Source: Chara braunii
Lineage: Eukaryota > Streptophyta > Charophyceae > Charales > Characeae
DNA length: 23,332 bases
Reading direction: 5' to 3'
NCBI GenBank assembly: GCA_003427395.1
Contig: BFEA01000024.1
Location: 885,350-908,681, forward strand
The notes beneath the pieces are model-generated. The model searched no databases and was not told the DNA's origin. It worked only from the letters and a program-made list of their open reading frames with translations. The first letter of the stretch is position 1. Every line of letters starts with the position of its first letter. Positions 9,091-18,586 of the stretch are shown here, one piece after another. Position numbers and translations under genes: made by a program.

Positions 9091-10792
9091 TCACCCCTCC
9101 TGGGAGGTGACCGATTGGAACGTGGACGATTTGACGTGGAACCTTGACCCCTTCCTCCCGCTTGGCAGCCTCCTCTGCCACCAACCCCCTGGCCGCCCTG
9201 TCCTCGACCACTAGAGGTCCGACCCCTTGCCTCCGGCCTCTCCCTCTTCCTTGCGGCCTCCCTCTGGCCGCGACAACAGTGTAGGTCCTCCCCTGACCCA
9301 CACCACTGTCCTCCTTCTCGAGGCCCCACTCAATCTCACTGTAAGGGACCTCCTCCAGACCACGCTCATCTAATGTAAGAATTAGGCTATCTTTAGCCTT
9401 GACTTGATTGGTGATGGTATGTCCTTCCACTTTTGCCTTTGGCGAGGTCCTTGTGCCAGACAGTGGAAACTGACATGGATTGGGCCTCGTAAGCAACAAC
9501 GTCCCTAGTACTCCCTACTAAGCGTATTATAAGTCGTATCAGGCTGTTGCTTTTTGTCGAAGAAATGCTTGTGCAAAGCTTCGGGCATGGCGCGATAAAA
9601 CAGTTGGACGAGTTGGGGTTTAGTAACCCCATGTCGAGGGACAACGACTAACTCATCCATGGTGGCCTTGAGTGCCCTTGCACTCTTCCACTGTCGTGAG
9701 TGGATTGTTTGCAGTTTGCCGGAGGCCCTAAGGCCCCTAGTTACAACTGCAGAGCGTTCCCGGAGGGCGGTCATAGATTCATTCAAGTGAGTAATGGAGG
9801 AGTACGTAACCATATCATTGTCACAGTTGGTGGCATGAGCAAGCGACCTAGCAAAGCTGGCCGCTGCATCCTTCAGCGCCTGGAATGCCACGAGAACTTG
9901 GTTGTCAGGCTTATAAGTTGGAGGTGTATATAGGATTTCATATTGGCTTCCCAATTATCAAAATCCTCTTCATTCTTCCCTCCATAGGGGTCAGGGAATT
10001 TGACCTCCATAGCAGCGTGCAACTTGACGCCTTCTATGGCACCTACGCAAAACTTCTCAGTGCCTTCCATAGCAGCGTGCAACTGAGTGCCCACGCGCAT
10101 CATCATATCCATTGCAAAATCTTGAAAACCTTTGCGTATGGACTGCAGGGCAATATCGTGGCCTTTCGGGTAGCACAACTGCTCCTGTTGGGCCTTCAAA
10201 ACCACCTCCATGTTCTGAGAAACAATCTCTATTTTCCTTTGGAGGTCTACTTGTGCTACCAATTGCCCCCGTTGCTTTTCTGCGGCCTGTAGCTCTCTCT
10301 CCATCGTTTCTGCCGCCTCCAATTTCCTCCTTCTTTCGCTTGTTAGGCGCAGTTTCCACTCCAACTTCTCCTCCTCCTCTATGGTCCGTTGCTGCAAGGG
10401 GTTCTCCTCCCCTTCCAACTCTTTTGCAAACGCCTTCCTCTCTGCCTGAGGGACAAGCAACAATGCTTCTTCTTCCTCCCCCAATGCCAGGTTGGCCACC
10501 CATTCGTTCACCATCCTCTCCACTTTTGCGTCTACTTCTTGCGCTCCGCTAGATTCCCCTCTCTCTTCCCTCCTTACATTCCTTTGCAGGGGAACCTCTA
10601 CCTCTTCTTCTTCTTCTTTCTCTATTTTTGTTTTTGCTTGGCCTTCTGCTCCTCTATCAAGGCCAACATCTTCGCCTGCTTTATCAACTCCTTCTCCATC
10701 TTCTCTTTCTTCTCCTTCAGCAGAGCGGCTGCTTGCTCTTCTCGAGCCTTACTATATGGGGTGGTACTCGTTCCTGCTTGCATGGTCACCAT
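9091..10792 (-). pseudogene. Element 1 gag (capsid and N-terminal coiled coil), frameshifted
   Basis: The most plausible start is the ATG at 10792. It opens a highly charged Lys/Glu-rich N-terminus with SKAREEQAAALLKEKKEKME, likely a coiled coil, and stops after about 59 codons at a TAG. The frame resumes shifted through 10640-9873, with ERELQAAEKQRGQLV and the gag-core signature FPDPYGGKNEEDFDNWEANM. It shifts again into 9954-9505, which reads through LVQLFYRAMPEALHKHFF, a typical Ty3 Gag core ending. At least three frameshifts are needed to join the pieces. Gag would build the virus-like particle. Large plus-strand frames over this region are shadows. Confidence 0.75.
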
Positions 10793-10917
10793 GGTGAAAG
10801 GTGCTCAACCAAATGACAGTTTCACTCCTCACCACTTAGACTTTACCACCCACAGACCGACTGACTGACTGACTCTACCTATAAATACTACTACTACTAC
10901 TACGGTCGTCACTACAA

Positions 10918-11009
10918 GACTCTACTGCTGATCAAGAGTCATTTAAGGAGATCCCCCATAACTCCTTAGGAATTCTTTAACGTCGCAGTCAAGACGACGT
11001 GATCAGCAG
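10918..11009 (-). other. Nested RNA fold with a palindromic loop in the element 1 leader
   Basis: There are three sets of perfect complementarity: CTGCTGATCA at 10925-10934 with TGATCAGCAG at 11000-11009; TAAGGAG at 10944-10950 with CTCCTTA at 10962-10968; and ACGTCG at 10980-10985 with CGACGT at 10995-11000 (sharing base 11000). A fourth, alternative hairpin pairs GACTCT 10918-10923 with AGAGTC 10935-10940, and its 11-nt loop contains the whole left arm of the long-range stem and the palindrome TGATCA. It lies 126-217 nt upstream of the gag ATG, where retroviral packaging and dimerisation signals sit. A function is inference. Confidence 0.5.
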
Positions 11010-11344
11010 AGCCCTCTCAAGATGACAGCTGGTTGTGCAGCCTACAACTCGGATTTTGGACCTACCATGCCACACTGAGCAGCCCGCCAGTCTGTACCGG
11101 TCCTTGGGAGGGTTAGGCCTTTGAGACGTGTCAGTCGTCAGACATGGTCTTAAGCCCTACTCAGCCCATGTAGGTTTGGTCAACACAGCTCTATGACCAC
11201 ATGCACAGAGTCCTATTGACCTGGACAAAAGTGACTCGATGTAGAAAGAAGAGACAGGCGGACTCAACAAGTACCAAGGGGTATGTGCACATCCATAGGG
11301 CGAGGGGGTAGGCTTGAGGCTTGGCGAGATTATACCAGCTCCAG

Positions 11345-11409
11345 CTTGGTCAAATACTTGGTCAACAGCCTCCGGTCCACGCTGGTCAACGGCCGGTCCA
11401 CTTGGTCAA
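11345..11409. repeat. Cluster of four TGGTCAA words (W-box-like TTGACC on the minus strand)
   Basis: CTTGGTCAA occurs at 11345-11353, 11357-11365 and 11401-11409, and CTGGTCAAC at 11382-11390. A further TTTGGTCAAC lies at 11175. The minus strand reads TTGACC, the core bound by plant WRKY factors. The context is the transcribed leader of element 1, so transcriptional meaning is uncertain. Confidence 0.5.
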
Positions 11410-11659
11410 ACCTCCGACCTTCAGCTATGGCTGCCGACCCTTCTCCTTCGCCAACCGCTCTCGCTCTCTCCTTCCCCCTTCTCTCTTCTTCTTCGCCCAC
11501 CTTGGCTATGGCTTTCTTCCCTCTCCTTCGTCTCTCCTTCCTTCTTCCTCCTTTCTCTCTCAACTTTGTCACTTCGGTCTTCTCCATTTTCGCAAGGTCC
11601 GAGCTTGGCGGCTATGGCCGCCACCTTCCTCTTCGGCTGCAAAACCAATCTTGTATCGC

Positions 11660-11662
<3 letters not shown>

Positions 11663-11723
<61 letters not shown>
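11663..11723. repeat. (CT)n microsatellite
   Basis: About 30 uninterrupted CT units lie within the element 1 leader. It produces artificial Leu/Ser-rich open frames on the plus strand. Confidence 0.95.
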
Positions 11724-11726
<3 letters not shown>

Positions 11727-12139
11727 GTTGTCGTTTTCTCCTTTTTTGCAGGTTCGACAGGTATGGCCGCCCTCTCTTTACTCAGGCAACGGTCCTCTTC
11801 AACAGCGCAACTGCTTTCTTAAAAAACTGCGGTCTTCTTCTCCAACACGGCGGCCTCTCCTTCCAATGCCGTGTCGATCTCCTTCCTTCGACCCGACGGC
11901 CTTTCTCTTCAGTGGGCGGCATATATGGCAGCTCTTCTCTTCCAACGTGGCGATCTCTTCTTCACAATGTCTCTTCTTCAAGGCGGTGGCTATGACCATT
12001 CCCTTCAATCTTAGCCCAGCGGGCTCCTTCCAAAGCGGCGATCTCCTTCCTCGTCATCTCGATCTCCTACTTCGGCGATGGTGGTCTAGCCCTTCGGCCC
12101 CCTATAGTTCTTCTTTCTACGGAGCGGCTTCGTTCATCC

Positions 12140-12420
12140 ACATGCGCCCGGGCGGGCAGTCGACCACGGGGCGCAATCAACCCCGATGCGCGCAGGAGCA
12201 CTTGGCGCGCAGCCAGACAAGCGCGCGAACTTGTCGCGCAGTCCGACAGGAACGCGCGCGGCGAATAGCGGGGCGCGAGTGCAGCAATGGGCAGCACGTG
12301 GCGCAGTAGCATCGGCGCGCAGCGGGGCAAGCGCGATAGCTGACGAGCGATCTTGCAAAAAGCAGCGTGCAACAACTAGTGGGCGCTAGCGGGACAGCGG
12401 CGCGTGGCGGGAAACTAACG
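12140..12420. repeat. CpG-rich degenerate array of GCGCGCAG / GACAAG words
   Basis: The words GCGCGCAG, GGCGCG, AGCGCG and (G)GACA(A/G)G recur irregularly, and the stretch is far richer in CpG than the rest of element 1. It is close to the PBS, inside the leader. Units are too diverged to assign one period. Confidence 0.5.
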
Positions 12421-12467
12421 TGCACAGCGGATAGTGGGCGCCTATCTCTTCTGGCGGAGCTCAAGGC

Positions 12468-12562
12468 TGACGTGGCGCTCCCTCCACTTGGCACCTCCTT
12501 CCTTTCTACGAACGGCGATGACGTGGCGCCCTTCCTCTTTGGACGCGGGAAGCTGACGTGGC
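12468..12562 (+). promoter_or_regulatory. Three TGACGTGGC motifs (bZIP-type ACGT core)
   Basis: TGACGTGGC stands at 12468-12476, 12519-12527 and 12554-12562, each followed by a C/T-rich stretch. TGACGTGG-type sequences are well-known bZIP sites in plants. They lie 90-180 bp downstream of the PBS of element 1. They may be transcriptional elements internal to the transcript or simply part of an internal repeat. Confidence 0.45.
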
Positions 12563-12648
12563 TCTCCCTCCTCTCTTCAACGCCCCTTGCCGATAACGAC
12601 GCTGACGACGACAATGACGATGATGAAGCGGCGAGACAGCGAGAAGTA

Positions 12649-12660
12649 GCTCTGATACCA
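12649..12660 (-). promoter_or_regulatory. Element 1 primer binding site (initiator-Met tRNA)
   Basis: The minus strand reads TGGTATCAGAGC, a perfect 12-base complement to the 3' end of plant initiator-Met tRNA. It is separated by one base (12661) from an LTR terminus ending ...TTGCA. This fixes both the orientation and the LTR boundary of element 1. Confidence 0.9.
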
Positions 12661-12661
12661 A

Positions 12662-12735
12662 TGCAATCAGACTTGTCTTTCCCGACACGCAACATGCATA
12701 CAAACAAATGACGATCAAGCTGGTGACTTGTGGCC
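12662..12735 (-). mobile_element. Element 1 5' LTR, U5 end (left part of the split LTR)
   Basis: The LTR terminus on the minus strand is ...CTGATTGCA, one base from the PBS. Only 74 bp remain before the element 2 LTR begins at 12736. The remaining LTR resumes at 22449, and the four bases GGCC at 12732-12735 are repeated there as a target duplication. Confidence 0.8.
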
Positions 12736-12922
12736 TGTTACGATCCTGGTCATTCCCAAAGTGCAAATTCACAATGAAAGACAATGCCACCCAATTGCGA
12801 AAGAAATGAAAGCACTTGCAAAGAGATAGANAAAGACAATGCCACCCAATTGCGAAAGAAATGAAAGCACTTGCAAAGAGATAGAGACGAGAGGAGAGAG
12901 AAAGAAGAAGAAGAAGAAGAAG

Positions 12923-12954
<32 letters not shown>

Positions 12955-14176
12955 CACCAGCAAGACCAATGACAATTCCCCCCTTCTCTCTCCACCTTCC
13001 TCCTCTTCCTTCACTTTGCCAATCTTATTCTTCTCCCAATAATAATAATAACAATGAGTGGATGAACCAGAATCAATATCATAAGTACCCTCTTACTGCT
13101 GACTCAACAACAACAAGTCCACCATAGCTATGCCCTCCCTCCTTCTTCCTCCTCTCACATGCCTAGGCTATGGCGGACTACCGAGGGCCCTGCCCTCCTG
13201 TCCAAAGGACAACCCAAAGCAGCTATGGCGCTGCACTCCTGTCCAAAGGACAACCCAAAGCAGCTATGCCATTGCTGACTAAGCCGCCATGCCTGACTCT
13301 GCCTCAAGCTTCCTTGGTGCGGCACTACCCCAACTGGGGCCTTCCAGATGCAGCCCCCAACAAGGTGATGAAGATGGTGTCCACCATAGCCAGGTAGGTG
13401 CCTCGCCACTCTCCTCCTTCGCCCCCTTCCTCCTCCTCCTCAGGCTGGGCGGCTCGCCATAGCCAGGCTGAGCGCCAGCTGCCTTTCACCTCCAGGCAGC
13501 GCTGTACCAGTCCAGCGCTGTGCTCCAACAACATGTCGCCAATCCTTGCATACCGCAAATGAGGAGGAGCTGCTTGCTCCTCCCGAAGATATAGCGGCCT
13601 ACTGGCCTCTTGGGCGTCGACTTCCTAGGCCGAGCGGCCTCACAGCAACCAGTACCTCCTCCCTTTCGGAGGGAAACATCATTGCAGGCTCTGCTATCCT
13701 CCGGACAGGCCCTAGACCCGGGTTACTTGGACTGGTACCGGCCTACCTCTAGCCTACCGCTACTGGGCCTTTGAAAATGCCAACTTTTTGTCTTCTTCTG
13801 CTCGGCCTCCAGTGTCGGACACTTCTACCACTACTTAGTGGTACCGGCCTACCTGCTACTTGAGTGTTTTTCCCTTCTGGTCTAAGTGTCGCAGGCCTAC
13901 CCCCGCTACTCGAGTGTTTTCCCCGCTGCAACCCTCAAAGTCACGGCCACAGGTAAGTACCGGCCCTGTGGGGCCTTTCAACCAACAAGTACCCTTACGG
14001 GTCACACACACACTCAGCCGACAAGCACTCAGACAGGCATGCAAACCAGCAGGCACGCACACACACAGACGTGGAAATCACAACAGAATGTGGGAATCTC
14101 AGCAAGGCATTCATTCCAGCGGCACATCCCAAAAATCAGCAGTGTTCTTAGTTTGTGTTTTTGGCGGGTCATTACA
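12736..14176 (-). repeat. Element 2 3' LTR (1441 bp)
   Basis: This is the copy of the right LTR, with TG...CA ends. It is 76 bp longer because of a 55-bp duplication beside an N at 12831 and about seven extra GAA units at 12902-12952. Internal features shared with the other LTR are a 41-bp duplication around TCCAAAGGACAACCC (13201 and 13242), GCTATGG words followed by CTTCCTCC runs, and repeated GGCCTACC...CTAC-GAGTGTTTT units at 13846 and 13894 in the U3 part. The minus strand also has TATATC at about 13586-13592, a weak TATA candidate. Poly-Ser, poly-Lys and poly-Phe frames here are translations of (GAA)n. Confidence 0.95.
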
Positions 14177-14190
14177 CTACCCCCCTCTCA
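14177..14190 (-). promoter_or_regulatory. Element 2 polypurine tract
   Basis: The minus strand reads GAGAGGGGGGTAG directly before the LTR start TGTAATG. It would prime plus-strand DNA synthesis. It lies about 28 bp beyond the pol stop codon. Confidence 0.85.
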
Positions 14191-14217
14191 AGAGCGAGGT
14201 CCCTTCGAGCGAGTAAC

Positions 14218-16395
14218 TCATTCAGGGTCAGCACAAAATGCATCGTAGGCGTAGATTAGAAAGAGGGATTTAGTAAGACTGTGAGGAGTGAGTTTTGCAG
14301 AAAACTTAGCAGTTTGTCCATCAGCGATCTGTCGTTCATAGGCGTTAACCACTCGTGGAGCATTTTTTAGCAGCTCTTTCTGGTCGATCCAGAAAAACTC
14401 ATTCAACGGGTGATGGAGGAAGTGAACCTTGTACTGTTTGTTCCTCCCTCTTCCTTCATGGGACACGATTCTGTCTATCTCATGGCCGTCGTCGATAGGA
14501 CGAGGTATCATAGGATCTCGGAAGGGAAAAGTCTCATCATCGATGTGTGGAAACAGTTTGGACGCGTGAAAGACCGGACATGTGCGCAGACGAAGAGGCA
14601 CGTCAATCACATACGAAGGACCAAGTTCATCCCCAATCACCTTAAGAACCTGCCAAGGGCCATAGTACAATGGAAAAAGCTTTCGTGATACGCCCTCTTC
14701 ATCAGAAAACTCAGACATTTTGACCCAGACATAACTCCCTACTTTGAAGTTCGCTTCTTTGCGCGACTTGTTAGCATGTTTGATCATGGCATGCTGACGC
14801 TTGTTCATTGCTGCGATAGCAGCTTTGAGCAGGCGTGCGTACTTGGCATTGTAGCCAAGCATGTCGGGCGTCAGACCAGGGAACCGCTCGGGGAACAAAT
14901 AGGAGAGAGGATTGCGCAACTGCCAACCATATTGAAGCTGATTCGGCGTCACGCCAGTTGCAGAGTGAATGGAGTTGTTGTACAACCCTTTCACTTTGTG
15001 TAACTCCTTGTCCCACATGTTCTGATCTGGAACAATTAATGCGCGAAGTAGTTGAATGACAGTCTGGTTGATTTCCTCGGCCAGTCCATTGGCTTCGGGG
15101 TGTCGACCAGAAGTCTTGTTGAGTTTAATGTCATAGATCTGTGAAGTGAATTTCGTCCAATCTGCACTAATGAACCTAGTGTCCCGATCACTCACAAGAG
15201 TTTTTGGTGGTCCATACTGCAGAATGTACTTCTGGTGAAATTCTTCGATCACTAGCTCAGTTGGTGCATGAGAAGGTAGAGGAATCAAATTCAGAAAATC
15301 CACGATGACCATGACTTGTGAATGTCCTCCTTCGCTCACCTTCCCCATGTCAGTGAAATCGATAGAGACCGACTCACCGGACCCATCAGGAATTGGGAGG
15401 GGTTTCAGCAGGTCATACAGCTTATGCCTATGGACCTTGGTTCTTTGCCAGACTTGACATTTAACAATAAATTTATGAGCAGATCCCGTCATTCCCAACC
15501 AATTAAACTGTTGCAGAAGACTTCCATAAGCCTTCTCAAAGCCGAAGTGTCCACTCCGACCATGTGCTAAGTCCAAGAAATGATTCCGGAGAGGCGCATG
15601 GTTGGGTACACATAAACGATCAAACTTCCCGTACCGGCGGAATACAAGATACTCACACTCGTGAGAATCAGGCTGACTACTAGGGTCGGCCTGGAGCTGC
15701 TCAAGGATGGGACTAAGGTCCGGATCCTTGGCAGTGTGTTTGACCAGAACCTCCTTCAGTTTCCTTAGGAGGTCATATGAGTCCACAAGGCAAGTCAATA
15801 ACTCAGGATGGCGCGGCAAAGCATCAGCAACACGGTTATAACAACCTTTCTTGTGTTTCAGTTCAAAGTTGTAAACATCAATGTCATGCACCCAGCGGGT
15901 CAACGTCGGAGAGAGATCAGTTTGTGTTTTAATCCAATGCAAGGTCTGATGATCTGAGTAGACCTTGAAGTGACGACCCAAGAGGTAGTGCTTCCAATGT
16001 GTGAGCGCCTCGCGCAAGGCGTAGAGCTCACGCATATACGTGGAGGTAGCTACCTTGTGGTTGGGCATGCGTTTGCTGTAATATTCGAGCGGACGCAGGC
16101 CATCGCCATCATCTTGTTGCAACACTGCACCAATCCCATACTAGCTCGCATCCGTAGTAACCACGAACGTGAGGTTGGGATCCGCAATGCGGAGCACAGG
16201 ATGACTTACCAAAACCTCTTTCAAGGCTTGGAGCGCAGTCTCACATTTCTCACACTACGCATAGGCAACATTCTTACTTGTTAGTCTCGAGAGTGGGTGA
16301 GCAATGACAGAAAATTTGGGTACAAACTTCCGATAATACGAGTCCAAACCAAGAAAAGAACGCAGTTCGCGTACGTTTGCCAGTTGAGGCCACTT
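14218..16395 (-). pseudogene. Element 2 RNase H, integrase and chromodomain
   Basis: One frame holds everything, interrupted only by TAG at 16255-16257 and 16141-16143; the rest is a 635-codon frame from 16125. RNase H shows TTDAS around the stop, then YMRELYALREAL, VYSDHQTL and ADALPRHP. Integrase has H188, H193 and C223, but Trp226 replaces the second Cys of the HHCC finger. The catalytic triad D256, D313 and E350 is intact. A short in-frame loss follows VMVIVD at about residue 276. The C-terminus has VGSYVWVKM and VFHASKLFPH, then a chromodomain-like segment at about 548-598 (HEIDRIVSH, YKVHFLHHP, NEFFWID). Chromodomains guide integration to marked chromatin. Confidence 0.9.
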
Positions 16396-17943
16396 TCATA
16401 TGACCTCAACCTTGGTTGCCTCCGGCTCAAGGCCGTTTGCAGACAACCGGTGCCCAAGATAGATGACGCTGTCCCTTCCAAACTCAGATTTCTCTAAGTT
16501 GAGGTGCAACTGTGCCTTCTTGAGGACCTGTAAAACCTCCTCAAGGTGCCTGACGTGCTCTTCCATGGACTTGCTGAAAATCAGGATGTCGTCGTGGTAA
16601 ACAACAACAAACCTGTTGAGCTGATGGCGGAGAACCTTGTTCATGAGGCACTGAAATGTGGCTGGTGCATTCGTAAGACCGAAGGGCATAACGATGAATT
16701 CGTACAACCCATCGCGTGTCTTGAATGCAGTTTTGTGTTGATCGCTCGGATCAACTTCAATCTGGTGGTAGCCAGATTTGAGGTCGATCTTGGAGAAGAC
16801 TTTGCATCCACCTGCCGCATCTAGCAGGTCATCTATGCGAGGCAAAGGATAAGCATTCTTTCTGGTGATCCGATTTAGGCCGCGATAGTCAATACACATC
16901 CGGAGTTTGCCTCCTTTCTTCGACACAAACAAGACAGGTGCACCGAACTCGGACTCACTCGGCCTAATCCATCCATGATCGATCATATCATCAATTTGTC
17001 TCCTCAACTCCTCCAACTCGCCTTGTCCCATACGGTAGACGCAACCCTTTGGAGGAACACTCCCTTCTATTATCTCGATTTTGTGTTTGACCGGACGCTC
17101 GGGAACTCCACGAGGTTCAGCCAGAGCTTCAGGAAATCGATCTAATAGACGGTGAATGTTTGTTGGGACTTCCGGTGGAGGATCATCCTTATCAGGAGAG
17201 AGAAAATCAGATTGAGAATTTACAACAATTACAACTGAACTCGAAGTACTTGGATCAGAAGTAGACTGATTCTTTACAGTAGAAGTAGATGGAACAGAAG
17301 TAGAGGTAGTAGAAGTAGAATTACTTTCCGAGGTAGAAAATGCAGCAAAAGTAGAAGGCACATGGAGAGGCTTTACAAGAGCTACATGCACATGCTCAGC
17401 TTCCTTGCGCCTGCGCACTGATTTGCGGAATTTGTTTGCACTCAAAAGAGTCACAGGGGACTCACGCGTCTCGTCCAATAAAACGGTACGCTCGTTCCCC
17501 TTGCCATCACGCACTACGAACTGATTATCCGCCCATGTGGTCCTTAGGCAATGAGCATTTAACCAGCCCAAGCCAATGACCGTGTGGAAAGGACACTTGT
17601 CCATGACATAAAAGTTCAGCTCATGTGTGACAGTGCGATCCTAGTCAAAAGTGACGCGCACACCTTTGACAGCATGTGTTGAGGTGACAGCCTCTTGGTT
17701 GCCTACCTGGGTCTGACAAGGGTTCTGCAATTCCACTTGTTTCATTCCCAGGCCCGCCTTACGAATCCCGTTAGGAGAAAAGAAGTTGGTCGTTGAGCGA
17801 CTATCAATCAGCACACGGATGTATCGACGGTTAATGAGTAACTTAAAGAAGGTCAGCTCCACACTCCCTTGAACACGACGTTGCTGCGTGAGCTGCAGCA
17901 ATTCCAGGTGAGAGTGGAAGTCAACTTTCTTAGTCTCTTCCAA
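16396..17943 (-). pseudogene. Element 2 protease and reverse transcriptase
   Basis: The frame continues that of RNase H/integrase. From 17943 it encodes the retropepsin, but the active site reads VLIDSRSTTNFF, with Arg where the conserved Gly should be. A TAG at 17641-17643 separates it from the 402-codon RT frame. In that frame are a Ser/Thr-rich linker at about residues 90-125, then [48 protein letters not shown] and the catalytic YHDD at about 336-339 (VVVYHDDILIFSK). All core RT motifs are intact. A TGA at 16396-16398 ends it before the connection domain. Family-wide, this unit makes cDNA in the particle. Confidence 0.9.
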
Positions 17944-18586
17944 GTCTCAATGTAAAGTACTTGGACTGCACCAGCGTTGGATTCAGCATCCGTTCGGGCT
18001 TCAAGAGCAAGTTGTTGATCAGATTCAGTCTCCTTGGAGGGCCCTGCAACTGATTGTTCAGCTTCCCTTGTTGTAGAGAGTGTTGATGACTCTTCTACGC
18101 CATTTGCCTGTTTCCCTGCAGACGATAAAAGCCCTGCACAACATGCCCAGGTTTTTGACAATGCAAGCACACGCGCAGTTTGGATCTTCTTTCCCATTCC
18201 TTTTGACTGATGCGGAGGGCTTCCCAAGGCTTGGTAGAAGCATCCTCCGGTTTCTCGGGGATCTTTGCATTCTTGGGGAGGTGTGCTATAGTTCCCTTAC
18301 CCGAACTACGGTTAAGCCCCTTGCTTGAAGCAGTCTTTTTAAAGGCATTACATTTTTGTTCAGTATTCACGTCAGACTCAAGGGTTGATGTAGAACAGCC
18401 CACGTCGGAGTCCGACTCTAGATCGTCATCCAGAGACAGATCATCCACATAGGACTAATCCTCAGCCTCGGCAAGCTGGTTGCTGCTTCCGTACCGCTTG
18501 CGTCGCAAGGTTCTACCTGCAGCGGGTGCCTTTACATGCCTAGCGAGTTCCTTGGCTTCTAGGTTGACTAGATTTGTCAGTAGCTC
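17944..18586 (-). pseudogene. Element 2 Gag C-terminal region with damaged zinc knuckle
   Basis: Downstream of a TGA at 18587-18589 the gag frame continues with ELARH...RRKRYG, then an acidic stretch (DDLSLDDDLESDSDVG) after a TAG at 18455-18457. The nucleocapsid knuckle reads CLHCQKPGHVVQGF, in which Phe occupies the last Cys position, so metal binding would be lost. A frameshift near 18110 moves the text to another frame (KQANGVEESSTLSTT) and a second near 17950 moves it into the protease frame. An Arg/Lys-rich basic patch lies before the knuckle. Confidence 0.75.

Larger units (their letters stand above)
10793..12648 (-). other. Element 1 5' leader between PBS and gag
   Basis: The leader is 1.86 kb of non-coding RNA sequence, long for such elements. 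Right to left it holds three TGACGTGGC words, a CpG-rich array, pyrimidine-rich (plus-strand) blocks linked to GCTATGG words, a (CT)n tract, a TTGGTCAA cluster and a nested hairpin region near gag. Three large plus-strand frames here (11283-12309) translate the (CT)n and simple sequence into Leu/Ser runs and are not genes. Confidence 0.65.
5384..12735 (-). mobile_element. Element 1: truncated Ty3/gypsy retrotransposon, part left of the nested insertion
   Basis: Read right to left, the order is end of 5' LTR (12662-12735), iMet PBS (12649-12660), 1.86-kb leader, gag, zinc knuckle, protease, reverse transcriptase (tandemly repeated), RNase H and integrase. This is the Ty3/gypsy order. The 3' part of integrase, any chromodomain, the PPT and the 3' LTR are missing. 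The LTR continues at 22449 because element 2 inserted into it. Frameshifts and several stops break every domain, so it is inactive. Confidence 0.85.

Noticed and set aside
10112-10868. Plus-strand frames of 146-159 codons opposite gag
   Set aside because: Shadows of the Lys/Glu-rich gag coding strand, giving Ser/Pro/Leu/Phe-rich text without domain content.
10870-10878. TATAAATA on the plus strand
   Set aside because: No plus-strand gene or LTR lies downstream, and it sits just upstream of gag of a minus-strand element beside simple repeats. Probably chance.
11283-12309. Three overlapping plus-strand frames of 179, 331 and 224 codons
   Set aside because: They translate the (CT)n tract and other simple sequence in the element 1 leader into Leu/Ser runs, have no domain, and run opposite to the element.
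12906-12952. CRISPR-like regular repeat
   Set aside because: A plain GAA trinucleotide run without spacers, in a eukaryotic LTR.
12750-13042. Poly-Ser, poly-Phe and poly-Lys frames
   Set aside because: Translations of the (GAA)n microsatellite in the LTR. The same frames shrink in the other LTR as the repeat shortens.
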